NCBI GenBank assembly: GCA_027475525.1
Contig: JAMWFC010000077.1
Location: 496,001-560,000, forward strand
Source: Macrolepiota albuminosa
Taxonomy: Eukaryota; Basidiomycota; Agaricomycetes; Agaricales; Agaricaceae
DNA length: 64,000 bases
Reading direction: 5' to 3'
Of this stretch, positions 11,410-23,659 are shown piece by piece; the stretch's first letter is position 1; each line of letters begins with the position of its first letter. Position numbers and translations under genes: made by a program. Below the pieces are notes generated by a model, which saw nothing but the letters and a program-made list of their open reading frames with translations, searched no databases and was not told the origin of the DNA.

Positions 11410-12503
11410 ATGATGCCTGTTACTCTCTCAGAACAAAGTTTGTAATTTGTTCTATTATATCCCGTATCTTATGCTAATTGTTATTGCAGACGAGAATATC
11501 GCAACCATTCTCAAACGTTTCCTCGACGATCATGAAATGTCATCAACGGGTTACGCTTCGAAAAGTTCCATCAACTTGGAACTTGAACAGTCTATGCAAA
11601 ATGAAATAGAATTACGCGGGCTTCCCGCCAGTCATATGAACAAGATTCTGCATTTGTCGGCAAGCCTGATAGAGGTCTGCCTCTGGAGCAATGTATGATG
11701 TAGTCCACTCTAATTTATTGTTTTTAGCTCGCTTACCATGATTGTACGTTCAACGAGAAGAAACAAATAGCACTGTACAATTGGTATGTAGGCGTAATAT
11801 CTTCTTTACTCTTATGAACTCACGGTTTGTACGCCTCATCAGGTGTCTGATCTACATCGATGATACCTCGTCAAAGGACATTATGGCATTTGCCGCATTT
11901 GAGGAACGCTTCCTTCGCAAGCTGCCTCAGCTCGACCCTGTTCTTGACCTTTTGGCAACTGTCCTCGACTCTATGTTCGACTTTTATCCAGTCTTCTTTG
12001 CCAACTCGATCATCAGCGCCACATTTGACTTTGTCTCAGGAACTTGCATTGAACCCTTAGTCGAGAGACTGAAATTATCAAGCGCTTCGACGCGCTTCCC
12101 GTGGTTCCTTCGTGACCGCACAGGGGTAGCTGTGGCATTCGCCTTGATGCTATTTCCGAAGTCTAGGGAAGTGGACTATGTGACTTGCTTCCAAGCCATG
12201 GCAGATATAGACTTCTGGATTTCAGCTACCAATGATCTTCTTTCGTAAGTCCTTTCCTGCTTCGACTATTCCTTACAAGCATTGATTATGTCTTCCAGTT
12301 ACTACAAGGAAAGCATCGCTGGTGAAACCGCAAACTACATCTCAAATCGAGCAGTTGCTGAAAGCAAGACACCACTTCAAGTCGTCTCAGACCTTCAGCA
12401 AGAGTTGCTTCACTCAAGAAACCACATATACGAGACATTATCGATCGCTGCAGGAGAGAAAGCTATCAAGATTTGGCGAACTTGGGAAGTTGGTTACATG
12501 TGA
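11410..12503 (+). CDS. Trichodiene-synthase-like sesquiterpene cyclase
   Basis: Five exons: 11410-11437, 11490-11674, 11728-11783, 11843-12244 and 12299-12503, giving 291 residues. All introns are GT-AG, 52-59 nt, with continuous phases. It should cyclise farnesyl diphosphate. The Asp-rich Mg-binding motif appears as IYIDDTSSKD and the NSE motif as NDLLSYYKE, with spacing normal for the TRI5 family. The start at 11410 (MMPVTLSEQ) follows from the first splice. The C-terminus ends abruptly at GYM (TGA 12501-12503). Reading one register over continues VSFNHFKDG to a TAG at 12551-12553, which resembles the family tail, and the conserved Arg-Tyr pair of that tail is missing. A recent frameshift or assembly indel is possible. 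It is convergent with TRP4. No accessory P450 or other cluster gene is intact nearby; the P450 relic lies 2 kb upstream. Confidence 0.85.
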
Positions 12504-12706
12504 GCTTTAATCACTTTAAGGATGGCACAGATGCTCAAGAAATATCCCCGTAGAACTTGGCACCTCCAGCAAAAGCGTTACAGACTACAAGAACTAGGAT
12601 TGTGATCCCCTTGAGGCTTTCCCTTGTTATTTCCGTCCTGATATTGTCAAATATTAACTTTAGTAGTAGGAGACGATAATTTATATAATATGTACCTTTA
12701 TATTTT

Positions 12707-13862
12707 TTAATCCGAAATTTTCCGTGCTGCAGCCTTTCCAGCAGCTCTGAACTGGTCGAGAGCTTCCCAAGCTTTGCCAGAAAGAATGCTTTCCCTCGCC
12801 AGTGTCGTGCCCTCTTTGTAATCCTTGGCTCTTCCTGCAACGACTAATAGCGCTGAGGCATTTATAAGCACGAAGTCTAATACGGGAACCAGCTTTGGGG
12901 GTACAATGTGATCGTGTCGTAACCCCAAGAGCTTCCTGAATGTTTCAGCATTCTCTTGGGGTGATCCACCAGCAACTTCCTTTAAGGGATGCCGTGACAC
13001 ACCAAACATTTCTGGAGACAATGTAGTTTCTGTTACTAGGCCGTTCTCATGCAACTCCCAGACCCACGTCTCGCCCGCACAGCTGATCTCGTCGAGTCTT
13101 TCAAATCCACATACGACAAGGGCACGTTCGACGCCACCATCCCGAAGAGAACGCGCGAATGTTGGTCCTATCTCACGTTCCGCGACGCCAAGTACCATAC
13201 CCCGTGGACTTGCAGGGTTTATCAAAGGTCCTAGGACGTTAAACATCGTTCGAAAGGGGAGGGCCTTGCGGAAAGGCGCGAGTTGGGCCAGAGCTGGGTG
13301 ATACTGAGGCGCGAGAATAAAGGTGAACGGAACACGGGGCAGAGGCATCGGTGTACCGGGTGTTGGAGCAGTAAAGAGGCAGTCGAGTGACTCAAGAAGA
13401 TCAGCAGAACCAGAGGTGGATGTCGAGGCGCGACTGCCGTGCTTTAAATCACACAGTCATCCAGACAATACGATGAGCTGATAAATCGCAGCAAACCTTA
13501 ATTACACGTGCTCCCGCACCAGCAGCGACGATTGCGGCAGTAGTGCTAACGTTGAATAAGTTGTAACCATCTCCACCCGTCCCAACGATATCAACAACGA
13601 AGTCGGCTTCAGGAGTCTCTACATCGGCTTTAAGAGCCCTTGAACGTAGCACGGATGCAGCAGCAGCTAAAAATTCTGGTCTTCGTTCAACACGATGGAC
13701 GTGTAAGGCAGTGAGAAATGCGCCGATCTGTGTGTGTTCAATGACGCCAGGCGTAAAAAGATGATTGAGTGCAACAGTGAGATCTTCAGCTGTGAAATAT
13801 TCTGGAGTTTCCACCAGGCGCTTGAGTAATGGCTTGAAAGTGTCTGAGGAGTATTCTGCCAT
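12707..13862 (-). CDS. TRP4: Anthranilate phosphoribosyltransferase
   Basis: Two exons: 13862-13497 and 13441-12707, with a 55-nt phase-0 intron (GTTTGC donor), giving 366 residues, a normal length. It transfers phosphoribose from PRPP to anthranilate in tryptophan synthesis. Family motifs seen are VGTGGDGYNLFNVST (PRPP-binding glycine loop), VIKHGSRASTS spanning the intron (usual KHGNR), and FNVLGPLINPASP. The start ATG at 13862 opens an N-terminal helical domain (FKPLLKRLVETPEYF). The upstream region contains a short palindrome at 13907-13924 and a MITE-like element from 13923, about 60 bp before the ATG, so the promoter may lie within or beyond that insertion. Convergent with the terpene synthase, 203 bp apart. 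Confidence 0.95.
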
Positions 13863-13922
13863 GTATTCACTGGGTGCAGGGAATTCGAATGATGTTCTTT
13901 GGCAATACCGTGTAAAAACACG

Positions 13923-14194
13923 GTAAAATAATCCAATTAATTTCAGAATTTTATTTAAATATTTCTGTCAAAATTATAGAAAAAAATTTTTAACTGAACT
14001 TTGAAAGAATAAAAGAACAAACTGTCATAGAAGGCTTGCTCTGATTCTTAGGCTCAGGAATAACCAATATAATCCTCTCTAATGCATTTAAGAGCATCAG
14101 ATCAAGTACCATTAAAAATTTGATTACAATATTTTTCTATAGTTCTGACAGAAATATTCAAATAAAATTTTAAAATCAATTGGATTATTTTTAC
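13923..14194. mobile_element. MITE-like element with ~63-bp terminal inverted repeats
   Basis: Left arm about 13923-13985 (GTAAAATAATCCAATTAATT...) and right arm about 14132-14194 are imperfect reverse complements over roughly 63 bp, with few mismatches. The total of about 272 bp and high AT content fit a non-autonomous DNA transposon. A target-site duplication was not clear. The outer left end touches a small palindrome ACCGTGT-AAAA-ACACGGT (13907-13924). It sits immediately upstream of TRP4. Confidence 0.7.
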
Positions 14195-16014
14195 AGAGTT
14201 TTTGAAAATTCTGCATGTTTGAGGATATTTATAAGTAAGAAAAAATTGTAGAGTGGCCATGTATTCAAAGAATTTATCTATAGTGCTATTTATGTCTTAT
14301 ACAAAATATGTATAAAGGCAACCTTTAAAGACTATGGCTCTGTCACACAGCTGGTAAAGAGAGATCCAAAATATATACTAACAATATCATGATAACTATT
14401 CACCTGGCAGAGAGAGATCCAAAGAAAACAAGTTTAAGGATTCTCTATGCCAGAATTGATGCTTCTGGGGCCTCTGAAGCATGGAAAACAGCTGTACAGA
14501 ACAACAAAACCTTAAAAAACTCAAAAATTGACTAAACTAACAATTGCACAAATAAGGGACAAACTCTGGCAAACTCTGGCTTACATAAGCAGCCTATATG
14601 CGATGTTGAAGAGGCAACACTTGTCTGAATAATAGCTAAAAAACCAGAGCACCTCAAAGGCTGAAAGTAGTACTAATAGTTAATGCTGAAAGAATAGAAA
14701 CAGCAAAGTAAAAGAATGATAGAAAAATAAGTGAAGAGAGAATGAAGGAATAAGGAGTGAAAAAGAAAAGAAATGATGAGTCTCCTAATAATATGGTCTA
14801 TAGGAGTATAAGTGGTGATATAAAGCATATCACATTTGGTGTTTCTTCAAAAAAGCATTGATTAGTGGTCTCACAACACAATGATGAGACTCATGGATGA
14901 GTCAGCTCTTGTGCCAAGTATGTTTTGTGCTGCATCAGAGGTTTTTAGGGTAGAAATAATAATGAGAAGTTAGTCCTCAACATCTGGTTCTCTTATACTA
15001 GATTTTCTAGTATGTCACAGTGCCTCTGCTTCTTCTTCGGCCTTTTTTGAGCAGAATCTGACTAAGTGCTGTTAGATTCAGACTCACTAATAACATCAGT
15101 CTTCTGTTTTTACTGCTCACTTGCCTGTCTAGATGACTTTGGTTTGCAAATTTTGATCTTCAAGGTCTCAGTTTGGACTCAAGCTGCAGTTATTTGGGAT
15201 GGCAAGTAAGCAATAATTGACATCTGATATGTCTGGATAGGACTGACCATGAAGTGATGGGTTCATGTCACTTTCAGTTTCTATTTCTTGCCTTTCTATG
15301 ATAGGACATTGTTCTCTAGGCTGAAAAGCACTCATTTTCATGCTTGAAATCTTGTGGGACTTTGAATATGTCTTGTAATACTATAACTATAGAATAATAA
15401 TGTTGGTTTCATTCACCCGCTTATCACACACGGCCCTGGCCATTGTGCATGTAAAATATATATACTGGTCATACAGACACGAACCCTCAGTCAATTATCG
15501 TTGATCTGAGGGTGAGTCGGCACTTAACGTTGATCTCGTACCACAATACTAACATAACTACGCTGATAGATAAACTTACATATTTGTCAGGTAGTTACAA
15601 ACAGTCAATTATCGTTGATCTGAGGATAAACTTACGTATTTGTCAGTGGTGATCGAGCTAAGGTTCTAACAAAGTAGCATGACAGCTTTCCTTGTCTTTT
15701 CTTCTAGAGGAAACAGATTCTGCTGCCAGCAGTGAGTACAGACAGAATTGCTTCTAATTAAATTTCATACAAGAACAAATTTAATCTATCCAGAAGCTCT
15801 CTTTGTCATGTTTTTGCCTTGGAGACAAGCTTTTCCGCTGTCTCAAAGCTTTTTCCCTCCAGAATATATTCCTTGAAAAAGGCATGACACAATTATTTCT
15901 TACTATTTCCTGAGAAAAAAGTATTGGCTGCCAGAAATGAATGGTTGCGGAGACTATAGATTAACTAACAAGGATTAAAATACAAAAGCGCAAATATTCA
16001 TCGTCCCTGCCTAA
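14195..16014. other. AT-rich intergenic DNA with short direct repeats
   Basis: No gene is recognised. A 24-bp string CAGTCAATTATCGTTGATCT(GAGG) occurs at 15488-15511 and 15602-15625, and GATAAACTTACxTATTTGTC(AG) at 15569-15590 and 15625-15646, with one mismatch. The block is partly duplicated and rearranged. AGAGAGATCCAAA occurs twice near 14357 and 14411. The rest is low-complexity A/T with many stops in all frames. Confidence 0.5.
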
Positions 16015-19000
16015 TTATGCTGGGTAAAGTGCCACTAGGTTATTCTTCTGTACTTCAAAGATAGCGAAGGACTGCTGCCTTGTGGACACAGATACAGTGT
16101 CGGCTTCTGGCTTCTCGCGCATAATCAACACCTGCCCGAAGCTTTTATCTCTTTCATTAATAACCAGCGCCTCTTCTTCCATTTGAGACGGCAAGACCGG
16201 TTCCAGATACTCCAGACTTATGGTCCTTTCTTCGCCGGAATCAAATCTCACCATCACCGTCTGCTCAAATGCTTCTGATACACGTGAGGCGGCAGCAATA
16301 CGTCCACGACGGCCTTCGTAATCACCGTTGAGATAGTTGGATAGTCGGGTGCCGGTAACTTGCACTTTCACTCGTGGAAGATGGTTTGCCAATATAGTGT
16401 TGAAGACCCAGAGGTTCTTCCCAACTGTGCTGCCTAAAAATCGCGTTTAAAGCCTTTTCAGTAGCTTTCTTGGTTTCAAGAAATTCAATGTCTCACTATC
16501 GTCATGAGAATCTTCGTCATCAATTTGTCCTCCGGCGGCAGGTGTGGGCGCAGATGCACCAAATGCTGGTGTTGTCATGCCAAAACCGGGAGTTGGTGCC
16601 GACATAGGCCCAGAATATCCAGGAGTAGGCCCACTGAAAGGCGTCGCTGCCGCTGCAGGTGTCGGAGCGCTCTACGGCATCGTGAAGGAACGAGATGTAT
16701 TTTCCGGAAATCACTCACCCATGATTCTGACCAGCCGTTGCTTGAGGCTGAGGTTCCCCAACTATCTGCAACAGTTCCCCATCCGCTTCCGTTGGTCTTC
16801 TTGGGAGTAGCCCCACCCCATGTAGAGCTCGAAGATGGAACAACGTTCCTTCCGGGCGTGGCACCTCCCCATGTCGATTGGCTGTTGCTGCTTCCTGCCC
16901 CACTTGTATATGGATTTGGTGTACGAGCACTTGCGTTCCATGCTGGCGTCCTACCTCCATCTGCCGCGGCGTAAGGATTCGGCGTTCGTGATGATGCGTT
17001 CCATGCAGGTGTCTTCCCACCATCTGCATAAGGATTTGGTGTACGAGATGATGCATTCCAGGCTGGTGTACGACCTTCTGCAGTATAAGGATTTGGGGTG
17101 CGTGCAGAATTCCATGCGGGCGTGGCTGATCCATTCATGGCGTAGGTATTGGGGGTACGGGGAGGACCCATACTGCCACCGCCATATTCTCCACCACCCG
17201 AGCTTCCGAAATTATGAGTTCCGACACGTGCAGAAGATCCTCTTCCGGTCAAAGGCATAAGTTTCCCGTTTGGTCTGCGCAAAATCATTTGTTATGAACG
17301 ATGAATTGACATCAATGCACTTACAGCCTCTCGCGCAATTTGTCTTTCTCGAGAGAGACTACTTTGTTTCCAGTCCTTAGTTCCACTCTGGCAATTGTCC
17401 CATTGACATCTTTTACGGTTCCTACATAGCCCTTGTGCGGGCCCTTCACCACGCAAACTGTAAGTCCAATATCACGATCTCGAGGACCACGGCCCATGGT
17501 GCCAGATCCTACCATACCACCGAGAGGTGCACCAATGGTAGGATTCATCTTGGACAAATCTGTCCCTGGCCGCAGGAGGTTACCCTTGGGGGCGATGGAT
17601 GCGAGTGATCGTGCGCGAGTAACAAAGACACCGCCATTTTCTACAATTTCCCGATTATGAAGGAATGCAAAGACGGACTGATGAATGTGTAGAACCCGTC
17701 CTTTCCGCCCCTGTACAAAGTCGAGTAAAAAATGGTCCAAAATCTCTGACGAAAAACACAGACCTCGCCGTCGACTTCCTTGACGTTGTCATTGACCCGC
17801 AGTTCATGACCCTCTGAATCAGTAGCAATTGCTCGGATTGAGTCTCGTCGCATAGAAATTTGATGAGGCTGAACCAGGCGAATTTGTCCGTGCTGATCCA
17901 GCACACGAAAAGAATCCCGTTCTGTCTTGAATATTACGCCAACTGTTTGAGCACTGAAATTAATAGCGAAATCAGCGGGCGTTCATGCGAAAACCCTGGT
18001 GCATACTCAAGTTGAACCAGATCGTGAAGTTCATAATTCCCGACAACATTGGTACTTGAACCCACTTCGGCAGCTTCTCGTAAGTCTTTGGAGAACACGG
18101 AAACCTTTCGGGAAAAAGTATGGCTTGAGAATACACTCCAAAATGAACAGGCATACCTCCTGCATCGACATGTCAGACAAAAATGTCACAACATTGTCGG
18201 CCACGGCAACCACCAAACCTGTCTCATCAATGTTCTGACCAGACATCACCTTGACATGGTCTCCGGGCTTGAACCTTTTCCTCACACTCCGTGCGGGAAG
18301 TTCAACTTTTTGTCCTTCAATATCTACGCCAACCGCCGTAATGATGACTACGTCCTGGTTTATTTCGTCAACAGTGCCGTGAACACCAGCTTGCTCGCCC
18401 TCGAATACTTCAACATGATCTCCTGGTTGAAGAACAGAGATGGCTGCTTTTCGTGAGGCTTCTGCAATAACGGATAGATCCACCAGAGAATCTCCCTCCC
18501 CGTCTTGACGGCGTGAAAATTGCGTGATTTCATCCAGCGTAGGATTCACGTCTTCTAAGATCAACCCGCTTAGCTTAAAATCCTTCTCGATAAAACCATC
18601 CTTATACGTGTCATTTTGAAATACGTAGACTTGGTTGCGTTTCGAAACACTTTTACGGCCGTAGACTTTAACAACTTCTTCGAAGTTGAATAAGCGCTGC
18701 GGGGGTCGCAGATTACTTGCACCTGCCGCTGGCTTCTTCCGTTTCTTTCCCGAAGCATCCAACGCACCCTCGTCGCGTGGAGTCAAGTCGATACGGGGAA
18801 TGAACTTCAGACCAACATCCTCACCATTCTCGGTTATATCCATGACCTGTGCCAGGTCTCCCGCATATTTGCCACGTCGTATTCGAACCCAACTGCCAGG
18901 AGTAACAGTCAAATCCTGCTTCTTGATCTGGAGTAGGCTGGCCATCTCCTCAATAGGCACCAGGGTGATACCACGGCTGGGGAAGACCCCGACAAGACCG

Positions 19001-19877
19001 TTACAAGCCTCGTTGACTTGTTTCGAACTGCGAGCTTCCACATATATCATTCCCGGCAGGGAATCCCGTTGAAAAGCGGAAAGAATATTAAGCGGTTTGG
19101 CAGTGTATTCGACATCTAGCGCCTTTCGCATGAGACTAAAGACTATATCACGTTCTCTTCCGGGCTTGCCAGAGGACCTTAGTATGTGACTATGCGGAAC
19201 TTTGACCGAGGACTTACCCGGACTCGCACTTGCCACAAATTGGCATCATGAACAGAAGGCATAAGGAGTCGTTGAGGTATTTCATTCATATCGCCAGTAT
19301 ATCGAACAATAGGCCGTCGGTGACGTTCTTTGAGATCCTTCGCAATTTGCTCGGGACTTTTGTCGTCTTCTTCGTCGATTTGACGCTTTTTGTCAAGTAA
19401 AGCATAATGTCTCCGTGTACCATCATCGTCCACCTCGTCGATAGTGTCAATGAAGTCGTCTGAAGGGCCAGAGACACTTTAGTTCTGCGTAAGCAACAAG
19501 TTGTTGCACGAAAGACGCACCATGTCCATATTCTGCATCATCCTCTTCCTCTTCTTCATCTTCACTGACTTCTGCCTCGATATCGAGGAATGTAGACTTT
19601 TTGTGTCGGTGCTGGATATGCGTGTTTGTATAATCTGTGGGTTAAATTTGGAACTGCACACCTTGGCTCGTTTCTTTGCTTTCTTCCCTGAAACCTCTTC
19701 TTCGTCTTCTTCATCTTCTTCATCGTCATCATCCTCGTCCTCTTCATCGTCATACCGCAATCGCCGCTGGGAAGAGGCATGATCATTGTGAGGAACGCCT
19801 TCTTGTTCGTTGTCCTCCTCTTCATCGGGCACTACCGGGTCTGAATCAAACATATGACTGTCATCTGCGTCAGCCAT
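16015..19877 (-). CDS. SPT5: Transcription elongation factor Spt5 (DSIF large subunit)
   Basis: Ten exons with consistent phases: 19877-19662, 19611-19521, 19459-19218, 19164-18157, 18104-18007, 17953-17764, 17710-17325, 17274-16719, 16671-16497 and 16433-16015, giving 1126 residues. With Spt4 it binds elongating RNA polymerase II in the nucleus. Order: very acidic N-terminus (runs of Asp/Glu), NGN domain (PGRERDIVFSLMRKALDVEY), then several KOW domains (PGSWVRIRRGKYAGDLAQV; PGDHVEVFEGEQAGVHGTV; FKPGDHVKVMSGQN; VCVVKGPHKGYVGTVKDV). A C-terminal repeat follows with five or so copies of TPAWNxxxRTPNPY, and a last KOW-like domain (QVTGTRLSNYLNGDYEGRRG). TPAWN matches the fission-yeast nonapeptide repeat phosphorylated by Cdk9. 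It shares a 189-bp intergenic region with the divergent F-box gene. Confidence 0.96.
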
Positions 19878-20066
19878 GGTGGAGATGGTGGCGGTTAATG
19901 GTCAAGAAGCGTCTGTTCTTGCAGTGAGCTTGAGTGACTGTCCCAATGAGTTGACGAGTCCCGTGATTGATGTTTGTCCATATTGCGACAAATCGTAAAA
20001 TGATATCTAATCTGATTCTAGACCGAGCACTTTACGAGTCTTAGTAAATGCTTCTACATTGTTTAT
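19878..20066. promoter_or_regulatory. Short divergent promoter between SPT5 and F-box gene
   Basis: Only 189 bp separate the two start codons, which point away from each other, so the two genes must share or overlap their promoters. No TATA box or specific factor site was assigned. Inference from layout only. Confidence 0.55.
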
Positions 20067-21778
20067 ATGGTCGTATTCCTGGATTTACCTGTGGACATCC
20101 TCCCTCTGATCATATCTTTTATCACCAGACCCCACCATCTCGCGTTGCATTGTCTTGTTAACAAGACATTCCAAGGTTTTGTCATCCCGAGGCTTTACGA
20201 AAGAGTATCCATATACGCATGGCAAAGAGAAGGAAAGACGAAGGTGAAATAAAATTATATTCTTCTCCTTTTAACAACCTCGAAAATAAAAACGCAGGTA
20301 ATCCAGTTGTTCTCGACTCTCGCTCATTGTTCCCACTTGGCGAAACATGTACGGCGGCTTGGTATGTCCTGTGATGGCCACGCTATCTTCTCTCATCTAT
20401 TCTCATAGAGATCCGCGACTTTCCCAAAGCAACAGCTGACGACAACTTAGTATGCACTGTCCTCCAAGGTTTGCAGAATTGCATCAATTTGCGGGCCTGT
20501 ACATGGACTCGAGATGGGTCTCTCACTTCTGACATTCTTGAAGCTTTGCAAGTATCTGGAATGCTCAATGATCTCGAAATAAACGGTCGTAGTGAGGGAA
20601 ATTTCAATCCGATGCTTCTACAGAATTTTACGCGATTGTCACGCTTGTCGTTGATAATGCCAAGTAATCCGGTTGTTCAAATATTGAGCCCGTGGATGTT
20701 TATGACTAGTTCAAGTCTCCAAAGCCTCAATGTCATTTGTAAAGTCGCTTCATCTTTTTTTCCTTCCAAGATCATTGTTGACGTATCGTTCAGGCGTCGC
20801 CATTGATTACAGATAACATCTTAGAGAGCCTTGCACCCGATTTGTACAATCTCAAAAAGCTGTATCTTACTGGTTGCGTTAAGGTTACTCACAGGGGAGT
20901 ATGGGCCGTACTATTGCACAACACGGCGGGCCTAGTTGGTCTTGGTATCGAAGGTATCTCTCCGCACTTTGTGAGTACCGCTATATCTAATGGTAGAATG
21001 ATAAAATCATTGAGTTACGAAGTAGGACATGGCTGAATTCAGCCGCTTATGTCTCACAGCGGATGCTCTCAGAGAGTTGTCTACCATCACACTCACAGTG
21101 CATCCTCAATCTCCACTAGACGCCTGGATGAACAACGTTCTGTCCCTTCTGTCTGCTTCTCCGCTTAAGGACTTTCATATATACTCTCCTGGCGCGTTCT
21201 ACGAGTCCACATGGACAGAACAATTCTGGTCACAATTAGTGACGACTCACGGACACCGCCTTAATCGATTCTCTGTACATCGTATGCTTATCAACCTGAC
21301 CGCTATCGAGGATATCTGTCGGCGATGCCCTGTTCTGCAACAGCTATTCATTGTTGTTGAACCCGAGTCACTGGTTAAGTTTATTTTTTCTCTTATCTCC
21401 CTTTGATATCTCATGATATTCTGCGTCGGCAGTCTAACCTTGGACCATGTCTTTCCCATGCCAAATCGCTCCGTTCGGTTCATGTCAATTACCCCATAGA
21501 AGCACACACAGATGACGTTACTGCAATATCAGTGAAGGAGGCACTTTCAGTCATCCAGCACTGTAGTTCAACGCTTACGCAATTTGGTTGCAATGCAAGA
21601 GTATGGCAGGTAGTTTCGATCGCGGATTTTTCTACTGGATTGGTGTTCATGTTTCTTCTCATAATAGGTCGCAAGAAACATCGAGATTCTGTCAAATGGA
21701 AGTTACGTGGTGCATCCACATCTATTGCCCTACGAAAGTGCCGATGTGCCGGAACCCTTCCTTGTTGTGCGAACATGA
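20067..21778 (+). CDS. F-box protein with leucine-rich C-terminal region
   Basis: Seven exons: 20067-20243, 20298-20361, 20409-20743, 20794-20970, 21026-21373, 21433-21609 and 21668-21778, giving 462 residues. All introns are 47-59 nt and phases agree. The N-terminus MVVFLDLPVDILPLIISFI is a typical fungal F-box (LP.DIL..I), followed by CLVNKTFQGFV. Later segments have LRR-like spacing, for example LAPDLYNLKKLYLTGCVKVT and SPLKDFHIYSPGA. Such proteins are usually substrate receptors of SCF ubiquitin ligases; the substrate is unknown. These genes are highly expanded in Agaricomycetes, so orthology cannot be inferred. Confidence 0.88.
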
Positions 21779-22265
21779 GCGAGCCGGGGAAGAGGGAGCT
21801 AATTTAAGGCCGATTATACGTATTAAGAGGCTTGATGGATGCCCATTACTGGCATAGCAGCGGAGATTCTCCGTATAATCAAACAATCCACATAAGAGTT
21901 CTAGACGTGAATGATTAGCGGCCTGACAAAGACTTGGCGTTATTTCGGAGTAGTTCAATGCTCCAGTTTCCAGGTCAAATGACGAGTCGACATCGCTACC
22001 GCATCCGAATGCAAACCAAAGCAAAAAAAAAAAAGATCGTTTAAAGGACTTTCCTAGTTATTTCTGATTCAAACCAGTGGGAAAACACTACAGATGCCTC
22101 CCTAATATCGCAGCAGCGCAAAGCCGACAGGAGAGGTCCTTGTTCAATACCATCTAATGGCCGTAATCTAAGTTCTACAAGACAATATGTATTCGTTCAC
22201 TAAGCCAAGTTGACGACAAAAAGATCGCATTCAGGACGGCCAACATGCGGGTGGAGAGGAGAAGA
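21779..22265. other. Intergenic, nothing recognised
   Basis: Contains an A12 run near 22022-22034 and no supported gene. The tandem duplication described next begins at about 22266. Confidence 0.4.
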
Positions 22266-22694
22266 ATATGGCGTCGGTCTCTCCACCACACCAAACGCTA
22301 CTCCAAAAAAAGGACGGTTAACTCTTCATCTCAACTGTCTTTTCGACACAGTCTCTCTCGATCATCCTGGAATAAGCAAAGCTCCATAGTTCCTACAGAA
22401 GCCAACCTTTCCCACACAAGAACACGAGCACTTAGCGTAAATTGACGTGGCTTGAGGCGAGGCCGAAGTTAACGTTACTTTTCCGATGTTCGTGACTATT
22501 TCCTCCCTTACGCCAAAGTAGATGGGGAAACCAATTGAATCGTATTTGCTTATCTATCTATCGGCCAACATTACTACGTAGCAAAGCCTCCGTACGTGAT
22601 TGTACCTCGGAAATGCTTAGGAAGGGTACAATGGTGCATTTCCGCATAGAGTATGTCCAAAAATTGAGCCTGTTTTCATATCGTAGCATAAAGT

Positions 22695-23621
22695 TCAGAA
22701 AGGAGTACCCGCGGGGAACTGCATAGGTTTGAATACTTCTGCACGCTTTCCCGCTCCACAGAGTCGCTCAACCAATGTCAATGCAAAGGGAAAGGCAGTT
22801 CCTGATACCCATTCAATGCATAGAAAAGGAGAAAACGTCGAAGACTAACCAGGACCACGACTTGTGACAAACGAAAAATCAATCATATATCCTTGACTTA
22901 CAATGTCGAACAACACTGACCTTGTAATGAGATTACCGGAAATAACCACAGAATCCTCGGAATAATCGAACCCTGTCCAGAATAGTTTAGTGGGTGCTCA
23001 AAAACTAAACCTAAATGGTTTCGCACCCTCAAGTCGGGCTTTGACGCTCGGATGAGATGTAAGAGGTTGCCTTTGGAGACCTGAAGTAAGCGCCGCCAAG
23101 CTTCCTGATTTCGAAGTATGAGGCATATCGAGGGAGATCACTAAATTCGCCACTAACCCCCGCAGATCATACCAACCAATTTATTTGCGTTGAGGTAGTC
23201 GCGGACTAGCTTTTGAACAATCGGATTCTTCGACATAGTGCCTGCACCTTTAGCACCGCCCGGGATAACCATAAGGTCGTACTTGTCCTAGATTGTGCAT
23301 GTAAGAATTTAGTTCAATGAGCAGAAGGGACAGCAGCGAACGGGACCGAAATCTTTGCTATCGAGATAAAGGTCTGGCATGATGTTGATTCCGCGAGAAC
23401 CTTTGGCAAATGGTGGACTTTGTGCGTGAGACCCTTCATTGTCGGGAACAAATGCGGATTTCGTTGTAACACCTGCACGGACGAGAGTATCAAAGGTAAT
23501 GGTGCTTGATCGACCGTGAATCACACTTCCTTTGATCCGATTTAAAGAATGGCGAAGAGAAAACGTACAATTCCATTTCTTCAGTTCCATCTGCAATCAG
23601 GATCAAAGCAGAGGGAGCCAT
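22695..23621 (-). CDS. DJ-1/PfpI-family protein, copy 1
   Basis: Seven exons: 23621-23569, 23504-23342, 23287-23158, 23104-23027, 22972-22921, 22860-22850 and 22801-22695, giving 197 residues, close to the usual DJ-1 length. All phases join. Motifs: N-terminal ALILIADGTEEMEF with the conserved Glu, YDLMVIPGGAKGAGTMS, the nucleophile elbow LVGMICGGSLAAL (Cys in MIC), and DYSEDSVVISGNLITSRGPG with TAFPFALTLVE. DJ-1 relatives act in oxidative stress responses or as glyoxalase/deglycase-like enzymes; the activity here is not predictable. Exon 6 is only 11 nt. The residue after the Cys is Gly, where copy 2 and most relatives have Ala. Confidence 0.9.
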
Positions 23622-23659
23622 ACTGCGGTCGCCTGTGTCAGATAACTTGAACGTTTTAG

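Noticed and set aside
18049..18456. Plus-strand 135-codon frame
   Set aside because: Antisense shadow of Spt5 exons 4-5.
19501..19782. Plus-strand frame with a poly-Ser tail
   Set aside because: Antisense to the acidic Asp/Glu run of Spt5 exon 1.
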